A stretch of DNA of 64,000 nt from Nocardia sp. BSTN01 (GTDB lineage Bacteria; Actinomycetota; Actinomycetes; Mycobacteriales; Mycobacteriaceae): positions 124,001-188,000 of the forward strand of contig NZ_JADKYP010000003.1 of assembly GCF_015354405.1 (NCBI RefSeq). The letters run 5' to 3'. The notes under the pieces were generated by a model, which was not told where the DNA came from, did no database searches, and saw only the letters and a program-made list of their open reading frames with translations. The translations under genes and the position numbers were made by a program. Each line of letters begins with the position of its first letter. Position 1 is the first letter of the stretch. Of the stretch, positions 1 to 8,685 are shown one piece after another.

Positions 1-805
1 CATCGGCCACCTTCTGCCCGCCGTAGGACAGCCGGACCCGCTCGCGCTGACGTTGCAGATGCGATTCGTAGGCGCCCTGCGCGGCACCGATGATCGGCGC
101 GGTGATGGTGTTGGAGAACACGCTGGCGAACGAGATGCGGTACAGCGCAGCGGTGTTCACCTCCTGGCCGGGACCCACCAGCGCGGACTGATCGGCGGCG
201 CTGTAGGCGCGATAGGCGGGGATGAACGCCTTGTCGACGATGATGTCGTTACTTCCGGTGCCCGACAGGCCCGACACGTGCCAGACATCCTCGATGCGGT
301 AGTCGATACGCGGAACCAGCACCGTCAGGTAATCGGCTCCCCCCTTGTCGTTGGGCACCACCGCGCCGAGGAAGGCCCAGTCGGCGTGGTCGCACCCGGA
401 GGAGAAGCTCCATCGGCCGCTCATCTCGAAGCCGCCGTCGACGGGAGTCAGCTTGCCGGTGGGCGCATACGACGAGGAGACCAGGGTGTCGGGATCCTCA
501 CCCCACACATCCTGCTGGGCCCGCGGGTCGAACAACGCCAGCTGCCACGGATGCGCACCCAGCACGGACGACACCCACGCCGTCGACGGGCAGACGGTCG
601 CGATCGAGCGAATCACCTCGTAGAAGGCGACCGGCGACTCCTCCGCACCACCGAAGCGGCTCGGCTGCAACATCCGGAACACGCCCGCCTCGGTCAGCTC
701 GCGGATCGTCTCGGCGGGCACCCGCCGCTCCTGCTCGGCCGTCACCGCCCGTTCCCCGATCGCCGGGAGCAGGTCCCGCACCCGATCGAGCACCTTGTTC
801 GCCAT
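1..805 (-). CDS. HsaA-like flavin-dependent monooxygenase (oxygenase component), 3' end outside window
   Basis: Acyl-CoA-dehydrogenase-fold flavin monooxygenase. The first 268 codons are in the window and the C-terminus runs off the left edge. The protein has the HsaA pattern: an N-terminal helical part (VLDRVRDLLPAIGERA), then CPSTAWVSSVLGAHPWQLAL, the SSGCDHADW segment, and VSGLSGTGSNDI, which in HsaA line the flavin/substrate pocket. HsaA hydroxylates the phenolic A ring of 3-HSA in cholesterol degradation and needs a separate flavin reductase (HsaB), which is not in the window. The start is an ATG preceded by GGAGG at 8 nt. It is divergent from the SDR/PEP fusion gene. Family assignment is firm. 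The exact substrate is inferred from memory of Mycobacterium HsaA and from the steroid-type neighbours. Confidence 0.85.
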   Translation of the reverse strand, partial: MANKVLDRVRDLLPAIGERAVTAEQERRVPAETIRELTEAGVFRMLQPSRFGGAEESPVAFYEVIRSIATVCPSTAWVSSVLGAHPWQLALFDPRAQQDVWGEDPDTLVSSSYAPTGKLTPVDGGFEMSGRWSFSSGCDHADWAFLGAVVPNDKGGADYLTVLVPRIDYRIEDVWHVSGLSGTGSNDIIVDKAFIPAYRAYSAADQSALVGPGQEVNTAALYRISFASVFSNTITAPIIGAAQGAYESHLQRQRERVRLSYGGQKVAD

Positions 806-1038
806 TGCCGGTGTTCCTCCCTGCCTCTGCGCTGTCACGCACTGGGTCGATGCCTCGACGGTAGGGGCGGGCGGGAGTACCAGGCCCGAGAAGTCCCGAT
901 CATCGGAATGATTACCGCTCACTCAGCGAAACGCCGCGACCGCTGACCGGGACTTCGCGCGGGCACCCCGCGATCCACTCGTCATGGTGTGTGAACGGCG
1001 TCACGTTCGTGGGTGGCGCACGCGAGGAGGAAGAGTCG
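806..1038. promoter_or_regulatory. Divergent promoter region with inverted CGGGACTT motifs
   Basis: Between two divergent genes lie two copies of one motif in opposite orientation. AAGTCCCGATCA (891-902) reads TGATCGGGACTT on the minus strand, and TGACCGGGACTT is at 944-955 on the plus strand. Extended, they match at 17 of 20 positions (CCG-TGA-CGGGACTTC-CG). Related motifs sit in the divergent regions at 12.4-12.5 kb and 17.87-17.9 kb. Probably operator half-sites for a common regulator (inference). No clear -10/-35 pair was assigned. Confidence 0.45.
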
Positions 1039-3453
1039 ATGCGGGTCCTGATCACCGGAGTCACCACACCCACCGGTCGCGCGGTGGCGCGCATGCTGGC
1101 GGCCGCCGGGCACGACGTCGTCGGAGCGGACCGGGTTCGGCACCGGTATGTGGATCCGCGGATCGAGGTGCATATCGCCGATGCGGGCAGTGCCGGCGCC
1201 TACCGCGGCATCGTCGACGGCTGCGACGTGGTGCTGGACGTTTCGGACGGTCCGGTCGCGGCGGTGGCCGCCGCGGCGCAGGAAGCCGGCGCCCGGCTGG
1301 TTGTGCTCGCCTCGCCCGAGCGGGAAGATCTGGCGCGCACGGCCATCGCGGCCACCGGCGCGCGGGCGTTGCTGGTTCGCCCCGCCTCGGTGGCCGGCCG
1401 GCGTACCGAGGGCAGTCGCCCCGTGGTCCGGACCCTGCTGAATGCGGGCGGCTCGCAGCGCATTCCGCTGGTGCACACCGACGATGTGGAACGCTTCCTG
1501 GTGCTCGCCGCGACCTCCGATCGCACCGGCGTGGTGGATCTCGTTGCGCCCGAGCTCGTTTCCGGCTCGCAGGCGCGGGCGATGCTACGGAAGGCCGGTC
1601 TGCGGATTCCGCCTCGCGTCCCGCGCTCCGGCGGCGTTCGCCTTCCCGATCTCGATCCCGCCGCCGCTCAGGGCGATGGGGATTTCCGCTACGGCTGGAC
1701 CGGTCCCGAAGTGGTCGAGGACATCGCGCGCGGGCTGGTCGGCCGCCGCCCGCACGGCACCGGCTTCCGCGCCCGCCGCGGCGCGATCCCGTTGACCGAC
1801 TATGTGATTCCCGCGCGCGCGAAGACGTCCGACGGGCATCCGCTGGAGGTGGCCGCCCCCGAGGGGCTGGAGGGCGAATTCGACGACCGCGTCGATCCGC
1901 GCATCCCGGTGCACACCGCCACCAACACCTCCGAGGCGCTGCCCGGTCCGATGAGCCCGCTCACCATCGACCTGCAGGCCGGGGCGATCCGGCTCGCCAA
2001 CGCCGCGATGGGCCATATGATCGCCCTCGACGGCATCGCCCTCGAGCATTGGACCAGCCGGGTCACATCGGTGCTCGGCCACCACATCTTCATCAACGCC
2101 TCGATCGGCGTCCTCGCCGCGGACAATATGCCGGGCTGGGACGAGGACAGCATCCGCCGCGACGTGTACGGCGCCATCCCGCCCGAGGTCCAGTTGCAGC
2201 CCCAGGGCCGTCCGCCGATGCCGACCGGACTGGGTAGCACGTGGGGTACGGCCAAGGCCACCGGCCGGGTGCTGGCGACGGCACTGCGCTTCCGCACCAC
2301 CACCGAAACGATCAACGCCGCCTCACATCGAGAAGCGCTGTCGCGCACCGACATCGAGAAGCTGTCCGACGCGCAGCTGCACGCCCGGGCACTGTTGTGG
2401 CGGGATCGGCTCAATCAGTCCTGGGCGGCGGCCTCGATCGGCGTCATGCTGGTCGGCGCCGCGACGGCCATGCACGCACGGGGCAAGGACGACCCGGACG
2501 TACCGATCGACGTGAACCGCCTCGAATCGGCGCGACCGATGCTGGCGGTGGAACGGCTGGCCGCGGTCTGCCGCGAGGAGCCTGCCGTCCACGAGGCCGC
2601 GCGGGCGGGCGATGTCGCCCTGGCGCGCAGTCGCTCGGCCCGCTTCGCGCAGGCCCTGGACGCCGAGCTGGCGGTGGTCGGCCACCGCGGCCCGGGAGAA
2701 TGCGAATTCCTCAACCCGACCTTCGGCGACCGCCCCGAACTGCTGGTGACCGCCGCCGCCCGGGCCGCCGAACTTCCGGCGCCCAAGCGCGACGCGGTGC
2801 CCGAGCCGACCGCGCGCACCGCGCGGATGGCCGTCGGCGCCACGGTCTCGCGGGAACGCGTCCGCGATGCGGTGGTGCGATATACGAACTGCCTGCGCAT
2901 GGCGGCCCGTGAGCTGGCGGCGCGACTGGTCGATCGGCACGAACTCAACAACGTCGACGATGCCTGGTTCCTCACGCTCGACGAATTGCTCTGGGCGCCT
3001 GCGGATCTGAAGGACCGCGTGGCCCGCCGGCGCGAGGAGCGGGTGCGGCTGCAGGCGGTGCGGATGCCGGATCTGGTGGTCGGCCGCTGGGAACCGCAGC
3101 CGATGTCGGGAGCCCTCGCGGTCGGCGACAGCCTCACCGGAACCGGAGTGAGCGCCGGTGTCGTGGAGGGCACCGTGAAACTGGTGCTGAGCTCCGACGA
3201 CGATATCGAGCCCGGCGACATCCTGATCGCCTCGGTCACCGACACCGGCCATACCGCGATGTTCGCCTACGCCGCCGCGGTGGTCACCGATATCGGCGGC
3301 TCGGCCTCGCATGCGGCGATCGTGGCCCGCGAGTTCGGCATTCCGTGCGTGGTGGACACCAAGACCGCCAGCACGGGTCTGTCCGACGGCCAGCGGGTGC
3401 GGGTCGACGGCGCCGCCGGAACCGTCACGCTGCTGGCCGACGCGCAGGCCTGA
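1039..3453 (+). CDS. SDR/NmrA-type domain fused to PEP-utiliser phosphohistidine domain
   Basis: An 804-residue protein of unusual build. Residues 1-~270 form a Rossmann NAD(P)-binding epimerase/NmrA-type domain (MRVLITGVTTPTGRAVAR). Residues ~290-650 resemble the helical linker of PEP-synthase/rifampin-phosphotransferase proteins (GPMSPLT). Residues ~690-800 are the swivelling phosphohistidine domain with GGSASHAAIVAREFG; the phospho-acceptor would be His758. No ATP-grasp domain and no PEP/pyruvate barrel are present, so a complete dikinase reaction is not possible on this chain. The ATG at 1039 follows GAGGAGGAAG; a GTG 48 nt upstream in frame is less likely. It is followed 91 bp later by a secreted phosphatase. 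Function unknown; it may bind a phosphoryl group or act with a partner ATP-grasp protein such as the one at 10.2-12.4 kb. Confidence 0.85.
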   Translation: MRVLITGVTTPTGRAVARMLAAAGHDVVGADRVRHRYVDPRIEVHIADAGSAGAYRGIVDGCDVVLDVSDGPVAAVAAAAQEAGARLVVLASPEREDLARTAIAATGARALLVRPASVAGRRTEGSRPVVRTLLNAGGSQRIPLVHTDDVERFLVLAATSDRTGVVDLVAPELVSGSQARAMLRKAGLRIPPRVPRSGGVRLPDLDPAAAQGDGDFRYGWTGPEVVEDIARGLVGRRPHGTGFRARRGAIPLTDYVIPARAKTSDGHPLEVAAPEGLEGEFDDRVDPRIPVHTATNTSEALPGPMSPLTIDLQAGAIRLANAAMGHMIALDGIALEHWTSRVTSVLGHHIFINASIGVLAADNMPGWDEDSIRRDVYGAIPPEVQLQPQGRPPMPTGLGSTWGTAKATGRVLATALRFRTTTETINAASHREALSRTDIEKLSDAQLHARALLWRDRLNQSWAAASIGVMLVGAATAMHARGKDDPDVPIDVNRLESARPMLAVERLAAVCREEPAVHEAARAGDVALARSRSARFAQALDAELAVVGHRGPGECEFLNPTFGDRPELLVTAAARAAELPAPKRDAVPEPTARTARMAVGATVSRERVRDAVVRYTNCLRMAARELAARLVDRHELNNVDDAWFLTLDELLWAPADLKDRVARRREERVRLQAVRMPDLVVGRWEPQPMSGALAVGDSLTGTGVSAGVVEGTVKLVLSSDDDIEPGDILIASVTDTGHTAMFAYAAAVVTDIGGSASHAAIVAREFGIPCVVDTKTASTGLSDGQRVRVDGAAGTVTLLADAQA

Positions 3454-3544
3454 GGCTCGCCGATTCGACGCCGCGCGAACGTATCCGCGGCTCAGACGTG
3501 GTCCGTCGTCGATCCGGCGGATCTCGAGGAAAGGAACACCACCC

Positions 3545-4477
3545 GTGCCGATTTCGCATGTCCTGCGGGGGTCGGTGGCCGGTCTGGCCGCCGCGCTCAT
3601 CGCCGTCCTGCCCGCCGCGACCACCCCGGCATTCGCCGCACCACCGCTGGTCCATACCGCGCCGGCCACGTCGGATCAGCAACAGTCCCTGGGTATTTCC
3701 GCCCCCAACGCCCGCGATATCGGTGGTTATCCGACGCAGCACGGGGGCGGGAAGATCCGATTCGGCCTGGTCTACCGCTCCGATGCGCTCAACCGGCTGA
3801 CGCCCGCCGATCAGCAGAAACTGGCCTCGCTGCGGATCGGCAAGGCCATCGACTTCCGGAGCCCGAACGAGATGAAGGCCGCCCCGGATCAGCTGCCGTC
3901 GTCGATTCCCTACAGCGCGCAGTCGATCTGGGATCCGAACAACGACTTCTATCTCATGGTGTCGAGCACCATCGCCGGCGGACCGCAGGTACAGCAGGAC
4001 AAGCTCGGTGACGGGAAGGCCGCGCAGATCATGCGCGACTACTACCGCTGGCTGGTCACCGACGGTGCGGCGCGGGCCCAGTTCTCCGCGGCGCTGAAGG
4101 AGATCGCGAGTTCCCCGAATGCGGTGCTCTATCACTGCACCTCGGGTAAGGACCGCACCGGCTGGATGACGGCGATCCTCATGTCGGCCCTGGATGTGCC
4201 CAAGGGGCAGATCTACAAGGATTATCTGGCGTCCAACGACTATCTGGCCGCGAGCAACAAGGCGCAGATGGATGCGCTGGTGCAGCGCGGCCTGGTCACC
4301 GATCCGTCGCTGTTCGCGCCGATTCTGGGCGTGCAGGCCGATTATCTGGACGCCTCCTTCGACCAGGTCCGCCAGTCGTACGGATCCTTCGATCGATTCC
4401 TGTCCGACGGCCTGGGTGTGGATTCCGCGACGGTCGACGCCCTGAAGGCCAAGTTGCTGGACAAGCCGGGCCGCTGA
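3545..4477 (+). CDS. Secreted tyrosine-specific (dual-specificity-like) protein phosphatase
   Basis: A 310-residue protein with an N-terminal signal peptide: a hydrophobic stretch GLAAALIAVLPAATT, then an AFAAPP cleavage region near residue 35. The mature part is a Y_phosphatase3-type domain with N-ARDIGGY and the P-loop HCTSGKDRTG, giving the catalytic Cys and Arg. The family includes mycobacterial PtpB, which dephosphorylates phosphotyrosine and phosphoinositides outside the cell. The start is GTG with GAGGAAAGG about 10 nt upstream. The substrate is unknown. Close spacing to the SDR/PEP gene suggests co-transcription, while a strong hairpin separates it from the flavoprotein downstream. 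A second, cytosolic-type member of the same family lies at 9455-10261. Confidence 0.9.
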   Translation: MPISHVLRGSVAGLAAALIAVLPAATTPAFAAPPLVHTAPATSDQQQSLGISAPNARDIGGYPTQHGGGKIRFGLVYRSDALNRLTPADQQKLASLRIGKAIDFRSPNEMKAAPDQLPSSIPYSAQSIWDPNNDFYLMVSSTIAGGPQVQQDKLGDGKAAQIMRDYYRWLVTDGAARAQFSAALKEIASSPNAVLYHCTSGKDRTGWMTAILMSALDVPKGQIYKDYLASNDYLAASNKAQMDALVQRGLVTDPSLFAPILGVQADYLDASFDQVRQSYGSFDRFLSDGLGVDSATVDALKAKLLDKPGR

Positions 4478-4498
4478 GCCCACCCGCATCCGATCACC

Positions 4499-4532
4499 GG
4501 CACGCCGCGCTCACCGTCGAGCGCGGCGTGCC
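4499..4532 (+). terminator. Strong hairpin terminator
   Basis: A perfect 14-bp inverted repeat, GGCACGCCGCGCTC / GAGCGCGGCGTGCC, encloses a 6-nt loop (ACCGTC). It starts 22 bp after the phosphatase stop and has no T-tract, as is common in high-GC actinobacteria. It ends 19 bp before the next ATG, so it could also act as an attenuator for the flavoprotein gene. Confidence 0.7.
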
Positions 4533-4550
4533 GCCGAGGAGAGGCAGACC

Positions 4551-6026
4551 ATGCCGGTTCATTCGGTGACGCCGCGCTCGTCGACCGAGATCACCCGCTA
4601 CGACCTGGATACCGACGTACTGGTCGTCGGATACGGATGTGCCGGGGCCGCAGCGGCATTCGAGGCCGCGCGCACGGGCGCCCAGGTGCTGGTGCTCGAA
4701 CGCGCGGGCGGTCCGGGCGGCTCGTCGGCGATGTCGGGCGGTGAGATCTACCTCGGCGGCGGCACCCCGATCCAAACGGCCTGCGGATTCGACGACACCC
4801 CCGCCGACATGGCCGCCTACCTGACCGCCGCCCTCGGTCCCGGCGCCGATATCGCGAAGATCGCCGACTACTGCGAGCACAGCGTCGAACATTTCCACTG
4901 GCTGGTCGACCGCGGCGTACCGTTCAAACCGTCGCTGTGGGATGCCCCGGCCTGGGTGCCGCCCACCGACGACGGCCTGATGTGGCTCGGCGAGAACAGC
5001 TGGCCGTTCACCGAGATCGCCCGCCCCGCCCCGCGCGGACATCGGCCCACCGCCAACGACTTCGGCGGCCTCCTGCTGATGCAGTGCCTCAGCGCGGCGA
5101 CCGAATCGGCGGGTGTGACAACCCTTTTCGACACCGCCGCCACCGCGCTGATTCTCGCCGGCGACGGCACCGTCACCGGCGTGGTCGCCCGGCAGTACGG
5201 CCGGGAGCTGACGATTCGCGTCCGGCGCGGCTGTGTCCTCACCACGGGCGGGTTCGTCGACAACGACGAGATGCTCGCCGCGCACGCCCCGCTGCTGCTC
5301 GGCCATACCAAGGTCAGCGCCGGCACCGACGACGGCAGCGGCATCCGGATGGCGCAGGCGGCGGGTGCGGCGGTGCGGCATATGTCGACGGGGCAGGTGG
5401 GGATCTCCCTGATTCCCGGATTGGCCGCGCGTGGAATTCTGGTGAACGACAAGGGACAGCGCTTCGTCAACGAGGACACCTACCCGGGCCGCATCGGCCA
5501 GGCGGCGCTGTTCACGCAGGGCATGCACGTGTGGGTGGTGGTCGACGAGGAAGCGTTCGAAGCCGTGCCGGAGGAACAACGCTGGGGTGTGCAGCCGACC
5601 CATATGGCCGAGACGGCCGACGAACTCGGCGCCGCGATGGGCCTGCCGCCGGGCGCGCTGGCCGCGACGCTGCGCCGGTACAACGAATTCGCCGCCGATG
5701 GAACCGATCCCGACCGCCACAAAGCGACGCGATGGTTACGGCCGCTGCGTACCCCGCTGGCGGCCATCGATGTGCGGGCCGGGATTCGACCGCCCGCCGA
5801 AGCCGGCGACCGCCGCGGCACCGGCGCGTCGGTGTTCACCCTCGGCGGACTGCACACCGACGCGCACGGCCGCGTGCTGGATATGGACGGCGCCGCCATG
5901 CCAGGACTGTTCGCCGCCGGTCGCGCGGCGGTCAATCTGCACGGGCAGGGCTATATCAGCGGGACGTCGCTCGGCGACGGAACGTTCTTCGGCCGGCGCG
6001 CGGGAATCGCTGCGGCACAGGGCTGA
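4551..6026 (+). CDS. FAD-dependent oxidoreductase, 3-ketosteroid (delta4/delta1) dehydrogenase-like
   Basis: A 491-residue flavoprotein of the fumarate reductase/KstD superfamily (FAD_binding_2). An N-terminal dinucleotide motif, DVLVVGYGCAGAAAAFEAAR, is followed by ERAGGPGGSSAMSGGEIYLG. The C-terminal FAD motif is GLFAAGRAAVNLHGQGYISG. The IYLGGGTPIQTACGFDDT segment and the length (~490) recall, from memory, the Rv1817 / delta4-(5alpha)-3-ketosteroid dehydrogenase subgroup rather than delta1-KstD (~560-580). The likely reaction is dehydrogenation of a 3-ketosteroid A ring. The ATG has GAGGAGAGG 7 nt upstream. Steroid substrate is inferred from family and neighbours. Confidence 0.8.
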   Translation: MPVHSVTPRSSTEITRYDLDTDVLVVGYGCAGAAAAFEAARTGAQVLVLERAGGPGGSSAMSGGEIYLGGGTPIQTACGFDDTPADMAAYLTAALGPGADIAKIADYCEHSVEHFHWLVDRGVPFKPSLWDAPAWVPPTDDGLMWLGENSWPFTEIARPAPRGHRPTANDFGGLLLMQCLSAATESAGVTTLFDTAATALILAGDGTVTGVVARQYGRELTIRVRRGCVLTTGGFVDNDEMLAAHAPLLLGHTKVSAGTDDGSGIRMAQAAGAAVRHMSTGQVGISLIPGLAARGILVNDKGQRFVNEDTYPGRIGQAALFTQGMHVWVVVDEEAFEAVPEEQRWGVQPTHMAETADELGAAMGLPPGALAATLRRYNEFAADGTDPDRHKATRWLRPLRTPLAAIDVRAGIRPPAEAGDRRGTGASVFTLGGLHTDAHGRVLDMDGAAMPGLFAAGRAAVNLHGQGYISGTSLGDGTFFGRRAGIAAAQG

Positions 6027-6044
6027 TCGCCGGCGACGGACCGG

Positions 6045-6683
6045 TGCCTGGCGCCGCACCGGTCTACGCGTGTTCCGCCGCGACGACGACCTCGTGGCGA
6101 TTTCGGCGCCGCACTGATTCTCGGCGCCACCGCGGCGCTGACCATCGTCTTCGTCCAGGGCGCGGCGTGGGGCGGGTCGGCGGCCACGCTGGGCACACTG
6201 GCCGCAGCGATCGCGCTCGCGGCGGCGTTCACCTATCACGTGCGGCACCACCCCGATCCGGTGGTGAGTCCGGCGGTGCTGCGGCACAGCATGTTTCGCA
6301 TCGCCACCCTCGGCGCGTTCTGCTACTACCTGCCTGCTGGTGTCACCACTGTCCGGTCGCGTCGTCGCGCGCATCGGCGCCCGCGCCTCGGCCGCGCTGG
6401 GCGGGCCCGCCATCGCGGCGGGTGCGGGGTGGTGGATCGCTCTGAGCGGGTGCGGCGCATCGTATCCGCTGGTTTTCCTGCCGGGAGCCGTTCTCGCGGG
6501 CGTCAGTACGGCCCTGCTGCAACCGCCGCTGTTCGGCGCCTCGTCGCTGCTGCCGCCGGATCAGTTGTCCCTGGGCTCGGGCACGCTGATGATGGCCCGC
6601 CAGACCGCGTCGGCTGGCTCTATATGGCGGCCATGGGATTGCTGGCGGCGTTCGCCGGATGGGCGTTCCGTCCGCGGGCATGA
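6045..6683 (+). pseudogene. Remnant of an MFS (DHA2/EmrB-type) drug efflux transporter
   Basis: Pieces of one transporter appear in successive frames. The first piece, DFGAALILGATAALTIVFVQ through LRHSMFRIATLGAFCYYLPA (~6099-6336), corresponds to the middle of a 14-TM protein. The reading then jumps frame near 6340 to SPLSGRVVARIGARASAALG and onward (6343-6612), which is normally ~100 residues further on. It shifts again near 6612 to GWLYMAAMGLLAAFAGWAF (~6614-6680). The first half of the gene is missing and at least two internal deletions/frameshifts are visible, so it cannot make a transporter. It shows that this part of the island has undergone deletion. Confidence 0.75.
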
Positions 6684-6743
6684 CCGGATCCGACAGTGAT
6701 CCGTCGTTGCGGTCGCTACCCGGTAACCCAGAGGATGGGAGGC

Positions 6744-7727
6744 ATGTCATCGAAGCATCGTGTGGTTATCGCGGCCTTTCCGGACGTGGATCTGCTCGAC
6801 GTCACCGGGCCGGCGGAGGTGTTCGCACTAGCCAATCGGGAGAGCGGCGGTAGCGCCGACTACGAGGTGTTACTGGCCGGACCGGATCGAGGTGTGGTGC
6901 GCACCTCGGCCGGTATCCGGGTACTCACCGATCTGGCCTTCGACGACATCGACACGGGCATCGACACTCTCATCGTGCCGGGCGCGGTGGATCCGGCCCC
7001 GTCCGGTCCGGTCGCGCGAGTCGACGAGGATGTGGTGTGCTGGCTGCGCGAGGTCGCGCCGCGCACCGGCCGGATCGCGTCGGTGTGTGTGGGTGCGCAT
7101 CTGCTTGCCGCCGCCGGACTGCTGGACGGGAGGACGGCCACCACTCATTGGTCGACGGCCGGACAGCTGGCCGCGGACCATCCACGGGTGGTGGTGGATC
7201 CGGATCCGATCTTCGTGCGCTCGGGCCGGGTGTGGACCGGTGCGGGCATCAGCGCCTGCCTGGATCTCGCCATGGCACTGGTCGCCGACGACCACGGTGA
7301 GGACCTGGCGTTGTCGGTCGCCCGGCAACTCGTCGTCTATCTGCGCCGGCAGGGCGGCCAGAGTCAGTTCAGTGTGCCGCTGAGCCGTCCGGCACCGGCC
7401 CGCCGCGATATCGAACAACTGCGCACCTACATCGCGGAGAATCTCGACGCCGATCTGTCCGCCGCCGCCCTGGCGAACCGAATGTGCCTGAGCGAACGGC
7501 ATTTCGCGCGCGTATTCCGGCAGGAGATGGGGCTCACCGTGGCCGCCTACGTCGAAGCCGCGCGCGTCGAGTCGGCGCGACGGTTACTGGAAACCAGCGA
7601 CTTCCCGCTCTCGCGCGTCGCCCGGTCCGCCGGACTGGGTTCGGTGGAGACCCTGCACCGGGCGTTCCTGCGGCGGCTGGGCACCAATCCCGGCGCGTAC
7701 CGCCGGCGGTTCCGCACCTCCGCCTGA
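6744..7727 (+). CDS. GlxA-family transcriptional regulator (DJ-1/PfpI + AraC)
   Basis: A 327-residue regulator. Residues ~1-180 form a DJ-1/PfpI-like domain (FPDVDLLDVTGPAEVFALAN, SVCVGAHLLAAAGLLDGRTA). The C-terminal ~100 residues are a double helix-turn-helix AraC DNA-binding domain (LSERHFARVFRQEMGLTV, SVETLHRAFLRRLGTNPGAY). GlxA-type proteins usually activate a nearby metabolic operon in response to a small ligand. The isochorismatase-like hydrolase 88 bp downstream is a plausible target. ATG 6744 fits the usual MSSKHRVV N-terminus; an in-frame ATG at 6735 is possible because neither has well-spaced Shine-Dalgarno. Confidence 0.9.
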   Translation: MSSKHRVVIAAFPDVDLLDVTGPAEVFALANRESGGSADYEVLLAGPDRGVVRTSAGIRVLTDLAFDDIDTGIDTLIVPGAVDPAPSGPVARVDEDVVCWLREVAPRTGRIASVCVGAHLLAAAGLLDGRTATTHWSTAGQLAADHPRVVVDPDPIFVRSGRVWTGAGISACLDLAMALVADDHGEDLALSVARQLVVYLRRQGGQSQFSVPLSRPAPARRDIEQLRTYIAENLDADLSAAALANRMCLSERHFARVFRQEMGLTVAAYVEAARVESARRLLETSDFPLSRVARSAGLGSVETLHRAFLRRLGTNPGAYRRRFRTSA

Positions 7728-7815
7728 TCTCAGCCACGACGACCGGACCGGGCGCCTGCCCGGCCCGGCGCTCCCCCCTGCCCGAACACTCTGTCCCCCA
7801 AGGAAGAAGGTCACC

Positions 7816-8421
7816 ATGTCCGCCGTCGCCACTCCCCTGCGCCGGGTCGTCGGCCTGGCCGACGAGCTCCCCCGCCTGGCCGATGCCACCGTCGTCATGA
7901 TCGATTTTCAGAACACCTACCGCGAGGGGGTGATGCAGCTGCCCGAGGCCGATGTGGCACTCGCGGCCGGTGCCCGGCTGCTGGCCGCGGCCCGCGCACT
8001 GCACCGCCCCGTCGTGCACATCGTCAACGACGGCGGTCCCGGTACCCCCTACGATGTCGGCTCCGATATCGGCGCCATCATCGCCGAGGTCGCTCCCGCC
8101 GCGGGAGAACCGGTGGTGGTCAAGAACTTTCCCGACGCCTTCCACGAGACGGACCTGCACGACATCCTGCGGCGTACGGCTGCCGGACCGGATTTGGTCC
8201 TGGCCGGATTCATGACCCACATGTGCGTCGCGTTCACCGCGCAGGGTGCGTTCAATCGCGGCTACCACCCGACCGTCGTCGCCGAGGCCTGCGCCACCCG
8301 CGCCCTGGCCGCCCCGGACGGAACACCCCTGTCGGCAGATGCGGTGCACGCGGCGGCGCTGACCACGATCAGCGATCTGTTCGGACGCGTCGCCCCTACC
8401 GTCGCGAGCCTGATCGACTGA
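7816..8421 (+). CDS. Isochorismatase-family cysteine hydrolase
   Basis: A 201-residue protein with the isochorismatase/nicotinamidase fold. The catalytic triad is visible: Asp in VVMIDFQNTY, Lys in VVVKNFPDAF, and Cys in GFMTHMCVAFTAQGA, with the expected cis-peptide context before it. Members hydrolyse amides (nicotinamidase, N-carbamoyl amidases) or isochorismate. Having the cysteine makes an amidase-type reaction more likely than isochorismatase. Start ATG has AAGGAAGAAGG upstream. It lies directly behind the GlxA-type regulator. Substrate unknown. Confidence 0.88.
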   Translation: MSAVATPLRRVVGLADELPRLADATVVMIDFQNTYREGVMQLPEADVALAAGARLLAAARALHRPVVHIVNDGGPGTPYDVGSDIGAIIAEVAPAAGEPVVVKNFPDAFHETDLHDILRRTAAGPDLVLAGFMTHMCVAFTAQGAFNRGYHPTVVAEACATRALAAPDGTPLSADAVHAAALTTISDLFGRVAPTVASLID

Positions 8422-8433
8422 CATGATGGACCG

Positions 8434-8685
8434 ATGGCGATCGGAACGGTGAAATTCTTCCGGCCGGAGAAGGGCTGGGGCGCGATCGCCGCGGCGGAAC
8501 TGCCGGACGGCTGCGACGTTTGGGTGCACTTCAGCGCTATCGAGGGCGAGGGCTTTCGTGAGCTGGCCGCAGGCGATCGCGTGGAATTCGACTACGAGTC
8601 CGCACAGCAGGACAGCTTTCGCTACCGGGCTACGCGGGTGCGCCGCATCGACACGGACGGTCACCGCAGATCAGCGGAGGGCTAG
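8434..8685 (+). CDS. Cold-shock-domain protein
   Basis: An 83-residue CspA-like protein: GTVKFFRPEKGWGAI carries a variant RNP1 motif, and VWVHFSAIEGEGFREL is the RNP2 region. The domain binds single-stranded nucleic acid, typically as an RNA chaperone. It is slightly longer than typical Csp (67 residues) because of a basic C-terminal tail (RYRATRVRRIDTDGHRR). Expected RNP1 aromatics are partly changed (GWGAI rather than GFGFI). It starts 12 bp after the hydrolase stop, so it is probably co-transcribed with it. Confidence 0.85.
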   Translation: MAIGTVKFFRPEKGWGAIAAAELPDGCDVWVHFSAIEGEGFRELAAGDRVEFDYESAQQDSFRYRATRVRRIDTDGHRRSAEG

